A stretch of DNA of 64,000 nt from CAWEDP01 sp963807925 (GTDB taxonomy: Bacteria > Acidobacteriota > Vicinamibacteria > Vicinamibacterales > CAVVIG01), in contig CAWEDP010000002.1 in assembly GCA_963807925.1 (NCBI GenBank), positions 2,790,001 through 2,854,000 on the forward strand, given 5' to 3'. The position numbers and the translations under genes are program-made. The notes under the pieces are model-generated. The model worked only from the letters and a program-made list of their open reading frames with translations. It was not told where the DNA came from and ran no database searches. This document shows positions 18,230 through 27,309 of the stretch, in pieces (the stretch's first letter is position 1; every line of letters starts with the position of its first letter).

Positions 18230-18883
18230 ATGATGACTCGTACCTTGTCAGCTCGCGGGCGGACGCTGGCCGTGATGGCCCTCGTGCTCCTGGGCCGGCC
18301 CCCAGGCGCCATCGCGCAAGACGACAATCGGCTGGCCGTCGGCCTCAGCGTCACGACACGAGCGGCGGGGTCTTCGACGGCCCACGCCAGCTCCGACTTC
18401 GGGTTCGAGGTGCGTCTCGGCCACGAGCGCCAGGAGTGGGCATGGGCGTACTCGTTCTTCAGCTGGTTCGACACAGGCCTCCAAGGTCAGCCGATCGTTG
18501 CGGCTGAGAGCCTCGGACGACTCCGGGTGCGTCCGATTCTGCTTGGGTACGGGTACACGTGGGTCAGGGGTCGCTCCACCATCACGGCAGACCTCCTGGG
18601 CGGGGTCGCCTTCAACTCGTTGCACCTCGATCAGCTCGCGACGGCCGAGTACCAGCGCCGCGGCGCCACCAACATCGACACGGAAGCCACCAACACGTTC
18701 GCGGTCGAACCGGAGGTGCAGGTGTGGTACGACCTGTCGCCCAGAGTCGGGCTGAAGTTGGCAGGTGGCTACCTCGTGTCGCGGCCGTCGATCTCGGTGA
18801 CGAGCTCGCTCGGTCGAGATACGCGGCCGGTTCGCGCCGACACGGTCCTGATCACCTTCGGGGCGGTCTATTCCATTTTCTGA
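18230..18883 (+). CDS. Exported beta-barrel-like protein of unknown function
   Basis: This is a 217-residue protein with a signal peptide (hydrophobic TLAVMALVLLGRPPGAIAQ). The mature part alternates short amphipathic beta strands with turns (FGFEVRLGHERQEWAWAYSF, ILLGYGYTWVRGRSTITADLL, VWYDLSPRVGLKLAGGYL) and ends in VLITFGAVYSIF with a terminal Phe. This pattern fits an eight-stranded outer-membrane barrel of the OmpA/OmpW kind. I do not recognise a specific family. The first of two adjacent ATGs (18230 and 18233) is used; an upstream in-frame ATG at 18164 would place the signal peptide unusually far in. Confidence 0.6.
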   Translation: MMTRTLSARGRTLAVMALVLLGRPPGAIAQDDNRLAVGLSVTTRAAGSSTAHASSDFGFEVRLGHERQEWAWAYSFFSWFDTGLQGQPIVAAESLGRLRVRPILLGYGYTWVRGRSTITADLLGGVAFNSLHLDQLATAEYQRRGATNIDTEATNTFAVEPEVQVWYDLSPRVGLKLAGGYLVSRPSISVTSSLGRDTRPVRADTVLITFGAVYSIF

Positions 18884-18903
18884 TCCGAGCCGACCTGCGC
18901 TGG

Positions 18904-18909
18904 TACGAT
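18904..18909 (+). promoter_or_regulatory. Predicted -10 element for the AsmA-like gene (leaderless)
   Basis: TACGAT is followed by 7 nt and then the GTG at 18917. The gap from the preceding stop is 33 bp and there is no ribosome-binding motif, which together favour a leaderless start. Confidence 0.4.
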
Positions 18910-18916
18910 ATGTGCT

Positions 18917-20569
18917 GTGCGTGATGCCGTGACACGATCTGGACCGGACGCGCCCCTGGAAGAGAACGACAGCGTGCCAGCGGACCGTCGGCGATCCAGG
19001 CGGCGGGCACGGGTCTGGCTGGCCGCGCTCGCCGGGTCGGCCGCAGCGGGGGCGATCCTGCTCATCGCCGTCAACATTCCGATTTCCTCCGACGCTCTGC
19101 GCCAGCGACTCATCGACACGCTGTCGGATCGGCTGCAAAGCGACGTCGAGATCGCCGGCCTCGAGCTCCGGGTGCTGCCGCGGTTTCACGTCGAGGCGTC
19201 CGGCCTCCGGATCCGCCACCACGGCCGCACCGACGTCCCTCCGCTGATCAAAGTCGACAGGCTCACGGTGGATGCCGATCTTCCGATATTGCTGCTGCGC
19301 AGACACGTGGCCGCGATCGGCCTCGAGGGTCTGGAGATCAATATCCCGCCGGATGAGAGCGGCCGCGACGATGAGAGTCCTGGCGGCGACCAGCGATCGG
19401 CGGATGCGAAGACCGGACAGGGCGTCGCACGGGAGTTCGTGATCGACCGGTTGGAGACCGCCGACGCTCGGCTCGTCATCATTCCTCGAAGCGCCGACAA
19501 GTCACCGAAGGTATGGCAGATTCATCAACTCGCCATGCGTTCGGTGTCGTTCGCGCGGCCGATGTCCTTCGAGGCCACGCTCACCAACGCCGTCCCTCCG
19601 GGCGAGATTTACACGCGGGGGCGCTTTGGCCCGTGGCAGTCCGCCGTTCCGGGCGCGACCGCCTTGGACGGCACCTTCATGTTCTCCGACGCCGACCTGG
19701 GCGTCTTCAAGGGCATCTCCGGCATCCTGTCAGCCCGGGGAGAATTCGGCGGGTCGCTGGACCGGATCCGCGTGCACGGCGAGACGGACACGCCGCGATT
19801 CACGGTGTCGATCAGCGGACATCCGGTGCCGCTCCACGCGGACTACGACACAACTGTGGACGGCACCAACGGCGACACGCTGCTCGACCGCGTCGAGGCG
19901 TCGTTCCTGGGCACGTCATTGGTCGCCCACGGCGGCGTCGTCGGCAAACGCGGGCAGGACGGTCGAACGGTCACGCTCGACGTTGCGATGGAAAAGGCAC
20001 GGCTCGAAGACGTGCTCCGGCTCGCGGTCAAGGCCCCCAAGCCGCCGATGACCGGCGCCATGAAGCTGTGGATGAAATTCGTCCTGCCGCCCGGCGATCG
20101 CGACGTCGTCGAGCGGCTCCGGCTCGACGGCCGGTTCGAGATCGAGACGGCCAGGTTCGCGAGCTACGACGTTCAGAAGAAGATCGACGAGTTGAGCCGG
20201 CCAAGCCGGGCCGGGTCATCGCCTGCGGCCGACAAGGGCGTCGTGTCCAACTTCTCCGGCCGCTTCAAGCTGGGCGACGGCACGCTGTCGCTGCCGTCGT
20301 TGACGTTCAACACGCCGGGAACGACCGTCCGACTGGCCGGCGCCTACGAGCTTCGTCCGGAGATCCTCGATTTCAAGGGCATGCTGGTGATGGATGCGTC
20401 GATTTCAGAGACGCAGCACGGGTGGAAGCGGTTCCTCTTCAAGATAGCCGATCCGATCTTCGCCAGAAAGGGCGGCACCGGCACCGCCCTTCCGATCAAG
20501 ATTCGGGGACACCGGACCAATCCCACTTTCGGGATCGACGCGGCGGCGCTGCTGCGGCACCGGAAGTAG
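18917..20569 (+). CDS. AsmA-like membrane-anchored protein
   Basis: This is a 550-residue inner-membrane protein with a cytosolic Arg-rich N-terminus and one transmembrane helix (VWLAALAGSAAAGAILLIAV, about residues 33-52), followed by a large periplasmic part. The start of that part (QRLIDTLSDRLQSDVEIAGL, then LPRFHVEASGLRIRHHGRTDVPPLIKVDRLTV) matches AsmA/YhdP-type bridge-like lipid-transfer proteins. Its C-terminal segment (GDGTLSLPSLTFNTPGTTVRLAGAY) resembles the AsmA-like C-terminal repeat. A role in outer-membrane lipid homeostasis is inferred from the family only. The GTG at 18917 has a TACGAT box 7 nt upstream. Its TAG stop directly abuts that of the convergent DUF4956-like gene. Confidence 0.78.
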   Translation: MRDAVTRSGPDAPLEENDSVPADRRRSRRRARVWLAALAGSAAAGAILLIAVNIPISSDALRQRLIDTLSDRLQSDVEIAGLELRVLPRFHVEASGLRIRHHGRTDVPPLIKVDRLTVDADLPILLLRRHVAAIGLEGLEINIPPDESGRDDESPGGDQRSADAKTGQGVAREFVIDRLETADARLVIIPRSADKSPKVWQIHQLAMRSVSFARPMSFEATLTNAVPPGEIYTRGRFGPWQSAVPGATALDGTFMFSDADLGVFKGISGILSARGEFGGSLDRIRVHGETDTPRFTVSISGHPVPLHADYDTTVDGTNGDTLLDRVEASFLGTSLVAHGGVVGKRGQDGRTVTLDVAMEKARLEDVLRLAVKAPKPPMTGAMKLWMKFVLPPGDRDVVERLRLDGRFEIETARFASYDVQKKIDELSRPSRAGSSPAADKGVVSNFSGRFKLGDGTLSLPSLTFNTPGTTVRLAGAYELRPEILDFKGMLVMDASISETQHGWKRFLFKIADPIFARKGGTGTALPIKIRGHRTNPTFGIDAAALLRHRK

Positions 20570-21369
20570 CTACCCCTTGGGCTTCTTTTCCTCCCACTCC
20601 ACCGCGCTGACATTGTCGGGTGCGAGCGCCTGGATGACCGCGGACATCCGTTCTGTCCTGCGGTCGATCGGCACGGCCACTTCGTACAGATCTCCTGAGG
20701 CGACGTCATCCGCAGATCGAACGGCACGTGATCTCTCGTCAGCAACTGCTCGAGTTGCGGCTTCAGCGTGCCCGGATCCCTGGCCGTCACCTTGAGCACG
20801 AACACGGCGCGCGCCTTCGGCTCGAATGATTCGACGATCCAGAGCAGGGCCAGAATGAAGAGCGTCCCGAACGTGGCGAGCACCCACAACCCGACCCCCG
20901 AGGCGAGGCCCACCGCGAGCGTCGAGAGCATCACGCCCGCGTCTTTCGGATCGGCGATCTTCGCACGGTAGCGTACCAGGCCGGCCGCGCCGACGATCCC
21001 GAACGCGCGCGCGAGGCTCGAGCCGACGACGAGCATGACCACCGCGCCGACCACCGCCAGAATGATCTGGGTCTGGATGACCGCGGGTTGGCGCGCCGGC
21101 GTGCCGCGGCGGCGGGGGCGAAGCGCGAGCAGGCATGCCAGCCCGGCCGCAGTGGGCAGGCGCAGTATCGCATGAGCCAGCTCCTGAACCTGAGTAGGCC
21201 ACTCCGGCGTGTCCGTGCTCGCGTCGGCCAGTCGCGTTGCGTTGACACCTGAAGCCACCCGGTCCGGCGCCGCCGTCGCGGGCAACACCTGAGCGATCGC
21301 CCCGCCTGACATGGCCGCGACCACAAACAGAGTGCCCGCCCACCCCTTCCACTCGCTTCCGATCGGCAT
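20570..21369 (-). CDS. DUF4956 / MgtC-like membrane protein, apparent frameshift
   Basis: This is an integral membrane protein. An N-terminal signal-like helix and a Pro/Thr-rich stretch are followed by helices from about residue 100. The diagnostic core RAFGIVGAAGLVRYRAKI, then DPKDAGVMLSTLAVGLASGVG, is typical of DUF4956/MgtC-SapB membrane proteins. After VTARDPGTLKPQLEQLLTRD the C-terminal cytosolic domain changes frame near 20690-20720: SGDLYEVAVPIDRRTERMSAVIQAL and the end WEEKKPKG are read in the other frame to the stop at 20570. The shift corresponds to one missing base. Many DUF4956 proteins neighbour polyphosphate VTC-like genes, but none is seen here. Function is unknown. Confidence 0.7.
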
Positions 21370-21434
21370 ACCGTTCAGGACGCAAACGGTCTGCCGGTCG
21401 CGACTGGCGTTCGGCTTGCACCCGGTCGAGCTTC

Positions 21435-24314
21435 GTGCCGGCCCGGATCCCGCTTGCGACCTATCGTCTCCAGTTCAACGCGCAGTTCACCTTCCGCGAC
21501 GCCGCCGCAGTCGTTGACTACCTCGACGCCCTCGGCGTGTCGGACTGTTATGCGTCGTCCTACCTGAAATCGGTGCCCGGGAGCCCGCACGGTTACGACG
21601 TGGCCGATCCGACCGCCCTCAACCCGGAGATCGGCACCGAGGCCGAATACTGGAGCTGGATCGACGCGCTTCACGCGAAACGGATGGGGCATCTTCTCGA
21701 TGTGGTGCCGAACCACATGGGCATCGCGAAGTCGTCGAATCCCTGGTGGCAGGACGTGCTCGAGAACGGCCCCAGCTCGCGATTCGCCCATTTCTTCGAC
21801 ATCGAGTGGCACCCGGTCAAGGACGAGCTGGCCGACAAGCTGCTGATTCCGATCCTCGGCGATCAGTACGGCGCTTCGCTCGAGCGCCAGGAACTGCGCC
21901 TCGCGTACGCGGAGGGGGCGTTCGCAGTCCACTACGGCGATGTGACGCTGCCGATTGCGCCGGACACGTACGGCTCGATCGTTGATCGGGGGATCGACGC
22001 GCTCGACGGCCAGGTGCCCGTCGAGCAGCTCGACGAGCTCAGGAGCATCATCACGGCCAGCCAGAACCTTCCGCCGCGGACCGTCCGAGACCCCGAACGG
22101 ATCGCAACGCGGGCGCGCGAAAAGGAAATCGTCAAGCGGCGGCTCGCGGCGCTGACTGTGTCGAGCGCGGCCATCGAGCAGCACGTGAATGCTGCCGTCT
22201 CCCGGCTGAACGGGACCGCCGGCGATGCCCGGAGCTTCGACCCGCTCGACGATCTGCTGAACGCGCAGTCCTACAGGCTCGCCCACTGGCGGGTCGCGTC
22301 CGAAGAGATCAATTACCGGCGGTTCTTCGACGTCAACGAGCTGGCGGCGCTGCGGGTGGAAGATCCGGTCGTCTTCGATCACGTCCACCAGTTCGTCTTC
22401 GAGCTCGTGGCCCGGGGCGCGGCTTCCGGCCTCCGCATCGATCACGTGGACGGCCTGTTCGCGCCGGCCGACTACCTGCGGCGACTCCAGCGGCAGGCCG
22501 CCGTCGCCACGTCCCAGGCGACCGCACCCGGCGAGCGGCCTTTCTTCATCGTCGTCGAGAAGATCCTGACCGCCGACGAGCAACCGCCCGCGAACTGGCC
22601 GATTCACGGGACCACCGGCTACGAGTTCGGGGCGCTCGTCAACCGGCTGTTCGTCGATCGCCGGAGCGAGCGGGCGCTGTCGGACATCTACGGCCGGTTC
22701 ATCCACGAGCGCCGGCCGCAGACGACGTTCGACGAGCTGGCGTACCGGTGCAAGAAACTGGTCCTGCACGAGACCATGTCGGGCGACATCAACTCGCTCG
22801 GCCATCAGTTGAACCGATTTTCGGAGCGGAACCGCCATTACCGCGACTTCACGCTCTACAGTCTGATCTCGACGCTCAAGGAAGTGATCGCCTGTTTTCC
22901 CGTCTACCGGACCTACGTGACCGACGGGGACGGGGTGAGCGACCAGGACTTCCGGTACATCGCCCGGGCGGTGAGGGACGCGAAACGACGGGCGACGACG
23001 ATCCCGAGCCTCATCTTCGATTTCATCGAGCGCCTGCTCCTCAAGACGACGGCCATCAGCTCCGCCGCCGAGTGCGACGAGCGTGCGCGGTTTGCCGGCA
23101 AGTTCCAGCAGATCACGAGCCCCGTCACGGCCAAGGGCATCGAGGACACCGCGCTCTACGTGTACAACCGGCTGCTGTCGCTGAACGAGGTCGGCAGCAA
23201 TCCGATGCAATTCGGGATCGAGCCGTCGGCGGCGCACGAGTGGCTCGTCGAACGAACGCGCCGGTGGCCGCACGCGCTCTCGGCCTCGTCCACGCACGAC
23301 ACCAAGCGCGGCGAGGACGTGCGCGCCCGCCTGAACGTCCTGTCGGAGATCCCGGGCGCGTGGAAGGCTGCCGTCTCGAAATGGCGCGGCCTCAACCGCC
23401 GTCTGAAAGCCGACGTCAACGGGGCGCCCGCGCCCGATGCGAACGAGGAGTATCTGCTCTACCAGACGCTGGTCGGCGCGTGGCCCTTCGAATCCGACGG
23501 CGACGCGCACGCGCGCTTTCGGGAGCGCATGCGCGAGTACATGCTCAAGGCGCTGCGCGAGGCCAAGGTGCACACGAGCTGGCTGAACCCGAACGACGCG
23601 TACGAAGCCGCCGTGGGCCGGTTCGTCGACGGCGTGCTGGACCGCCGCCGGGCGAACCCCTTCCTGCAGGCGTTTGCGCCGTTTCAGCAACGCGTCGCGG
23701 AGCTCGGCATCTACAACAGCCTCGCCCAACTGCTGATCAAGGTGACGGCGCCCGGCGTGCCGGACTTCTACCAGGGCACCGAACTGTGGGATCTCAGCCT
23801 CGTCGATCCCGACAACCGCCGCCCGGTCGACTACGTCCTGCGCCGTCGCATCCTGGACGAGATCGTCGGCGAGCCGTGCGTCGAGGACCTGCTGTCGCGT
23901 CGCGCCGACGGCCGCGTGAAGCTGTTCGTGACGCGTCGGGCGCTCGGGGTGCGGCGGCAATGGCTCGACGTGTTCGAGCGCGGCGAGTACGTCCCGCTGC
24001 CGACCTCGGGCACCCGCCGCGAGCACCTCTTCGCGTTCGCGCGCGTGCAGGCGGACGCCGTCGCGATTACCGTCGTGCCGAGGCTCGTCGCATCGGTGAT
24101 TCCTGATGCGTCGGCGCCGCCGGTCGGCGCAGTCTGGCTGGACACCCGACTCGATCTCACGGCAGTCGGACGCGCGATCGGCGGGCGGACGCTTCGCAAC
24201 GCCTTCACCGGCGAGATCGTCGAGCCGGACGCCGAGGCGACCGGTCCGACGCTCGCGGCCGCGGCCCTGCTCGCGCGCTTTCCGGTGGCGCTGCTGACGT
24301 CGCATGGAGGTTGA
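21435..24314 (+). CDS. treY: Malto-oligosyltrehalose synthase
   Basis: This GH13-family intramolecular transglucosylase converts the reducing-end glucose of malto-oligosaccharides to a trehalose-type linkage, the first step of the TreY-TreZ trehalose route. The 959-residue length is typical. Evidence: IPLATYRLQFNAQFTFRDAA at the N-terminus, DVVPNHMGI (GH13 region I), LRIDHVDGL carrying the nucleophile Asp, FFIVVEKILTADE carrying the acid Glu, and STHDTKRGEDVRARL (region IV). The C-terminus has PGVPDFYQGTELWDLSLVDPDNRR. The start is GTG at 21435. No treZ or treX is adjacent. Confidence 0.95.
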   Translation: MPARIPLATYRLQFNAQFTFRDAAAVVDYLDALGVSDCYASSYLKSVPGSPHGYDVADPTALNPEIGTEAEYWSWIDALHAKRMGHLLDVVPNHMGIAKSSNPWWQDVLENGPSSRFAHFFDIEWHPVKDELADKLLIPILGDQYGASLERQELRLAYAEGAFAVHYGDVTLPIAPDTYGSIVDRGIDALDGQVPVEQLDELRSIITASQNLPPRTVRDPERIATRAREKEIVKRRLAALTVSSAAIEQHVNAAVSRLNGTAGDARSFDPLDDLLNAQSYRLAHWRVASEEINYRRFFDVNELAALRVEDPVVFDHVHQFVFELVARGAASGLRIDHVDGLFAPADYLRRLQRQAAVATSQATAPGERPFFIVVEKILTADEQPPANWPIHGTTGYEFGALVNRLFVDRRSERALSDIYGRFIHERRPQTTFDELAYRCKKLVLHETMSGDINSLGHQLNRFSERNRHYRDFTLYSLISTLKEVIACFPVYRTYVTDGDGVSDQDFRYIARAVRDAKRRATTIPSLIFDFIERLLLKTTAISSAAECDERARFAGKFQQITSPVTAKGIEDTALYVYNRLLSLNEVGSNPMQFGIEPSAAHEWLVERTRRWPHALSASSTHDTKRGEDVRARLNVLSEIPGAWKAAVSKWRGLNRRLKADVNGAPAPDANEEYLLYQTLVGAWPFESDGDAHARFRERMREYMLKALREAKVHTSWLNPNDAYEAAVGRFVDGVLDRRRANPFLQAFAPFQQRVAELGIYNSLAQLLIKVTAPGVPDFYQGTELWDLSLVDPDNRRPVDYVLRRRILDEIVGEPCVEDLLSRRADGRVKLFVTRRALGVRRQWLDVFERGEYVPLPTSGTRREHLFAFARVQADAVAITVVPRLVASVIPDASAPPVGAVWLDTRLDLTAVGRAIGGRTLRNAFTGEIVEPDAEATGPTLAAAALLARFPVALLTSHGG

Positions 24315-24337
24315 GGCAGACCGGCGCGGCTCGAGCG

Positions 24338-25129
24338 CTACCTTCTCTGGATCGCGTCCCGCCACACCTCGGTTTCCCCGCTGGTCATCTGACCGCGCGG
24401 CGTCACACGCGCGTCCTCGTACCCGTCGTGATCGAGGTCGACGAGATACTGCTCGCGCGACAGCAAGGTTCCATAGCAGACGCGGCTTGCCGGCTCCGGC
24501 CGCTCCGCGCCGAGCCGGAGGAGCAGTTCCGACAGCACCCAGGACGGAATGCGATCGCGGGCGTCGGGATACACGAACCCGAACAGGACAATGTGGGCGA
24601 GCAGAACGCGCCAGTGATCGCCGAAGCGGAGGAGGATCCGGGCCCAGTCGAGGGTGGGGCCGAGCGCACGAAGCAGATGGGCGACGTCGGCGCCGTCGAA
24701 CCGCTCGCGCTCCTGCACGTACGCCTTGGACCAGATCAGCTCTTCGGCCGGGCACAGCCACGCCGTGCGGTCCAGGATTTCCGCTCTGACGGCGTGCTCG
24801 AACCAGAGCGCGTCCACTCGGGCCACACCGTTGCCGGAGGAGAAGATCAGGTCGATGAACAGGTCGCCGCAGTGAACCTTGGCGAGCCAGTGCGGAAACG
24901 GCAGCTCCGTCTCGTACCGGGCCGCCTCGAACGCCGACCGCGCGCGCGGCACGTCACCCGGCAGCAGGAACAGGTCGAAGTCCTTGGTTTCGCGCACGAC
25001 CTTCGAGTACGCCGAGAAGGCGTAGGCACCGCCGACGAGAAATGGAATGCCGGCCGATTCGAGGCGGGCCATCGCCTCCAGGTAGAACGTGGACGCCTCC
25101 CGCCGGACGACCGGTGCACAGGATTCCAT
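24338..25129 (-). CDS. Nucleotidyltransferase-fold protein
   Basis: This is a predicted cytosolic protein with a nucleotidyltransferase (Pol beta-like, NTP_transf_5 type) N-terminal domain: FLVGGAYAFSAYSKVVRETKDFDLFL contains the GG loop and a D-x-D (DFDLF) metal site, and a third acidic strand follows in GDLFIDLIFS. A helical C-terminal part contains PAEELIWSKAYVQERERFDGADV, the E..W.K....R...D pattern seen in nucleotidyltransferase-domain proteins encoded beside phosphoesterases. The ATG at 25129 leaves a 16-nt gap to the upstream stop. A GTG at 25171 is also in frame and would overlap that stop; neither has a strong ribosome site. 264 residues with the chosen start. The substrate is unknown. 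Confidence 0.68.
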   Translation of the reverse strand: MESCAPVVRREASTFYLEAMARLESAGIPFLVGGAYAFSAYSKVVRETKDFDLFLLPGDVPRARSAFEAARYETELPFPHWLAKVHCGDLFIDLIFSSGNGVARVDALWFEHAVRAEILDRTAWLCPAEELIWSKAYVQERERFDGADVAHLLRALGPTLDWARILLRFGDHWRVLLAHIVLFGFVYPDARDRIPSWVLSELLLRLGAERPEPASRVCYGTLLSREQYLVDLDHDGYEDARVTPRGQMTSGETEVWRDAIQRR

Positions 25130-25145
25130 GGAACCGACGCGCCGA

Positions 25146-25946
25146 TCAGGCGCGCCCTCCCGTGGGAACACCGGCGGCGAGCTGCGGCGCCGGGTCCGCC
25201 GTCTCCGCGGAATCGCTGACCCTCAGCCGAAACAACCGGAACGCCGGCTGGTCCGGAAACGATCGCGCCAGCAGAGGCATCGAGACGTTGTAGACCGGCA
25301 CGCCGCCGCCGGTCGTTCCTTCGAGCCGGCCCCGGTGCGCGTGCCCATGGACGACGAGCGACACGGGATAGCGGTTGATCGGCTCCTCGAGCCGGCTCGA
25401 GCCGATGAAGGGAAAGATCTCGAGTGGCTCGCCCTCCGCCGTGTGCTGCACGGGCGTGTAATGCAGGAGCGCGACGAGGGTGGGCGTGCGCAGCCGCGCG
25501 AGCGCCGCTTCGAGCTTGAGGGCTTCGTCCACGGCGGCGTGAACGAACTGCTTGATGATCGTCTCGCCCCACGGCCCGAGCGCCCGCTGCCCGAATCCCC
25601 CGCCAAACCCCTTGACGCCCGCGATGCCGATGCCGCGCGCCTCGTGGGCATCGCCATCCAGGATGACGACGCCGGCGTCGGTCAGGATCTGGCGAACTTC
25701 AGATTCCCGGCCCGACTCGACATCGTGATTGCCGAGGACGGCCACAACCGGAATGCGCAGCGGGGCAAGCTCTTTCTGAAGAACGCGCGCTTCCTCCGGC
25801 AGGCCGTAATCGGTGAGATCGCCGGCCAGCAGCAACAGATCGGCCGCGTCGCCGATGCGCGCGAACATCGGCTGAAAGGCACCCTGGGACGTCCTGGTGC
25901 AGTGCAGATCGCCGACCGCGGCCACGCGCACGACAGTTGTCGGCAC
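25146..25946 (-). CDS. Calcineurin-like metallophosphoesterase
   Basis: This is a dinuclear-metal phosphoesterase of 266 residues, predicted cytosolic. The five metal-binding motifs are visible in order: GDLH near residue 12, GDLTD near 42, GNHD near 72, a lone His in LLHYTP near 160, and HGHAHRG near 200. The substrate is unknown. Members range from nucleotidases to phosphodiesterases. The start is GTG at 25946. It lies directly upstream of the nucleotidyltransferase-fold gene, and the pair may act together on a nucleotide or nucleotidylated product. A gene-poor gap lies upstream. Confidence 0.85.
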   Translation of the reverse strand: MPTTVVRVAAVGDLHCTRTSQGAFQPMFARIGDAADLLLLAGDLTDYGLPEEARVLQKELAPLRIPVVAVLGNHDVESGRESEVRQILTDAGVVILDGDAHEARGIGIAGVKGFGGGFGQRALGPWGETIIKQFVHAAVDEALKLEAALARLRTPTLVALLHYTPVQHTAEGEPLEIFPFIGSSRLEEPINRYPVSLVVHGHAHRGRLEGTTGGGVPVYNVSMPLLARSFPDQPAFRLFRLRVSDSAETADPAPQLAAGVPTGGRA

Positions 25947-26490
25947 GCACCCGACGACTTCAAGAGTCAGGCCAAGGCGTAGAAGATGAAGGAGCGGTCA
26001 GCGCTGCCGCTGACGGCCACACTCGCACGAAGCGATGAGCTCGCGGTCCGGTCGAGAGGAATGTGTCTCCCGCCGTGAGTACGGCTTGGGGGCCTCGCTG
26101 CCGCGCATGGCGTCGGCCGCCGATCTCGCACGATGCTCCGGAAAGCGAAGGACGGTTGCGCTCTTGCTGTCGGCTTTCGAGCGAAGCACTTCAAAATCCT
26201 CGATTCTGCTCGACGCCACGAGAAGTGGAGTCCGGGGCGGCTCGATGTCTCGCTTCAGAACGCAAGGAACCCAAGTTTTCCAGGTTTGTACAAACTTGAT
26301 ACGGTTTCAGCGTTCATTCCGGCTATCCAACGCTACCACAGCAATATCGGTACCCTGGAGTAATACTGCGGGGCATTTCGCTCGGAATCAGGATCTGCCG
26401 GTGAGACGTGGAGTTCACATTTAAGTGGCGCTACGATTGCACACCGGGCGGGCCCGCTCTCGGGCTGCGAACCCCACCAAGGATATTGCC
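25947..26490. other. Gene-poor 544-bp gap with lower GC
   Basis: No convincing gene is seen here. The right half (about 26260-26420) is clearly less GC-rich than the rest of the window and has a perfect 12-bp palindrome GTTTGTACAAAC at 26284-26295. A minus-strand frame from GTG 26219 to 25998 (73 residues, ending CECGRQRQR) is readable but short and has mixed third-position GC. Several overlapping frames are open on both strands, as often happens in dispersed or decayed elements. A TACGAT near 26432 may serve the downstream cupin gene. No tRNA fold was recognised. Confidence 0.4.
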
Positions 26491-27309
26491 ATGAAAGCGC
26501 TCACTGCCGCGGTCATCGTCGGAGCCGTTGCCGTTGTCGCGGGCCAGCAACCGGCCCCACCGAAGCCGACAGCGCCCGCGCCGCCCGCGCGCCGGGTTCA
26601 GCCTCGCGCCGTCGCGCCCGCGCCATCGACCGTCATCGTGCGCGACCAGAGCGGCACGCCGCTCGCGGACGTGAAGGTGTCGCTGTCGGGGCCATCGAGC
26701 CAGCAGACCACGACGGCCGCGGATGGAAAGGCGGTGCTCAATGCGCTGCGCGAGGGCGAGTATCGCCTGCGGTTCGAGCGCGAAGGCTTCATCACGCTCG
26801 AGCGCGAAGTGACCGTCGCGCCGCGCCGGCCGCTCGACGTTCAGGTGGCGCTCAACCTTGCACCACCTCCCCCACCGCCGCCGGCGCCGCCGCCACCTCC
26901 GCCGCCGCCCACCCCCCCGCCCGCGCCACAGACGGTCGCCGCCGCGCCGACCGCGCCGCCGATCTTCGTCGGCATCCCGGATTTCCTGGACAAGAACTAC
27001 ATCGGCCGGGAGCCGCTCAAGGAATCGGTGATGGGGTGCCTCAGTGATTCGACCACGCGCCTCCTGCAACTGCGCGACGCATTGTCCGAACACACGCATT
27101 CGGATATGGACGAAGTGCTGTACGTCGTCGCCGGCGAGGGCACCATCCGCGTGCGCACGCAGTCATCGCCGGTCGGGCCGGGAACGCTGGCCGTCATTCC
27201 GCACGGGCAGCCGCACACCATCACGCCTCGAGGGAAGAATCCCCTGATGGTGATCTCGGTGCTCACCGGCACGCCGTGTCGCAGCACCGAATCCGCGGCG
27301 GCTCGTTAG
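26491..27309 (+). CDS. Exported carboxypeptidase-regulatory-like and cupin fusion protein
   Basis: This 272-residue protein has three parts. A short signal-like N-terminus (MKALTAAVIVGAVAVVAG) is followed by a Pro-rich segment. Residues about 45-125 form a carboxypeptidase-regulatory / transthyretin-like beta-sandwich (VIVRDQSGTPLADVKVSLSG, GEYRLRFEREGFITLEREV). Residues about 128-155 are a nearly pure Pro linker. The C-terminal 110 residues form a cupin: EHTHSDMDEVLYVVAGEG is cupin motif 1 with metal His/Glu, and PHGQPHTITPRG is motif 2. A periplasmic metal-dependent sensor or enzyme is possible, but no substrate can be given. AAGGA lies 7 nt before the ATG at 26491. Its stop overlaps that of hemD (TTAG). 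Confidence 0.72.
   Translation: MKALTAAVIVGAVAVVAGQQPAPPKPTAPAPPARRVQPRAVAPAPSTVIVRDQSGTPLADVKVSLSGPSSQQTTTAADGKAVLNALREGEYRLRFEREGFITLEREVTVAPRRPLDVQVALNLAPPPPPPPAPPPPPPPPTPPPAPQTVAAAPTAPPIFVGIPDFLDKNYIGREPLKESVMGCLSDSTTRLLQLRDALSEHTHSDMDEVLYVVAGEGTIRVRTQSSPVGPGTLAVIPHGQPHTITPRGKNPLMVISVLTGTPCRSTESAAAR

Noticed and set aside
21375..24761. 1128-residue minus-strand open frame
   Set aside because: Antisense of treY; composition typical of a shadow frame.
25998..26219. 73-residue minus-strand frame in the gap
   Set aside because: Readable, but with no ribosome site, mixed codon bias and no recognised family; kept only as a note in the gap entry.
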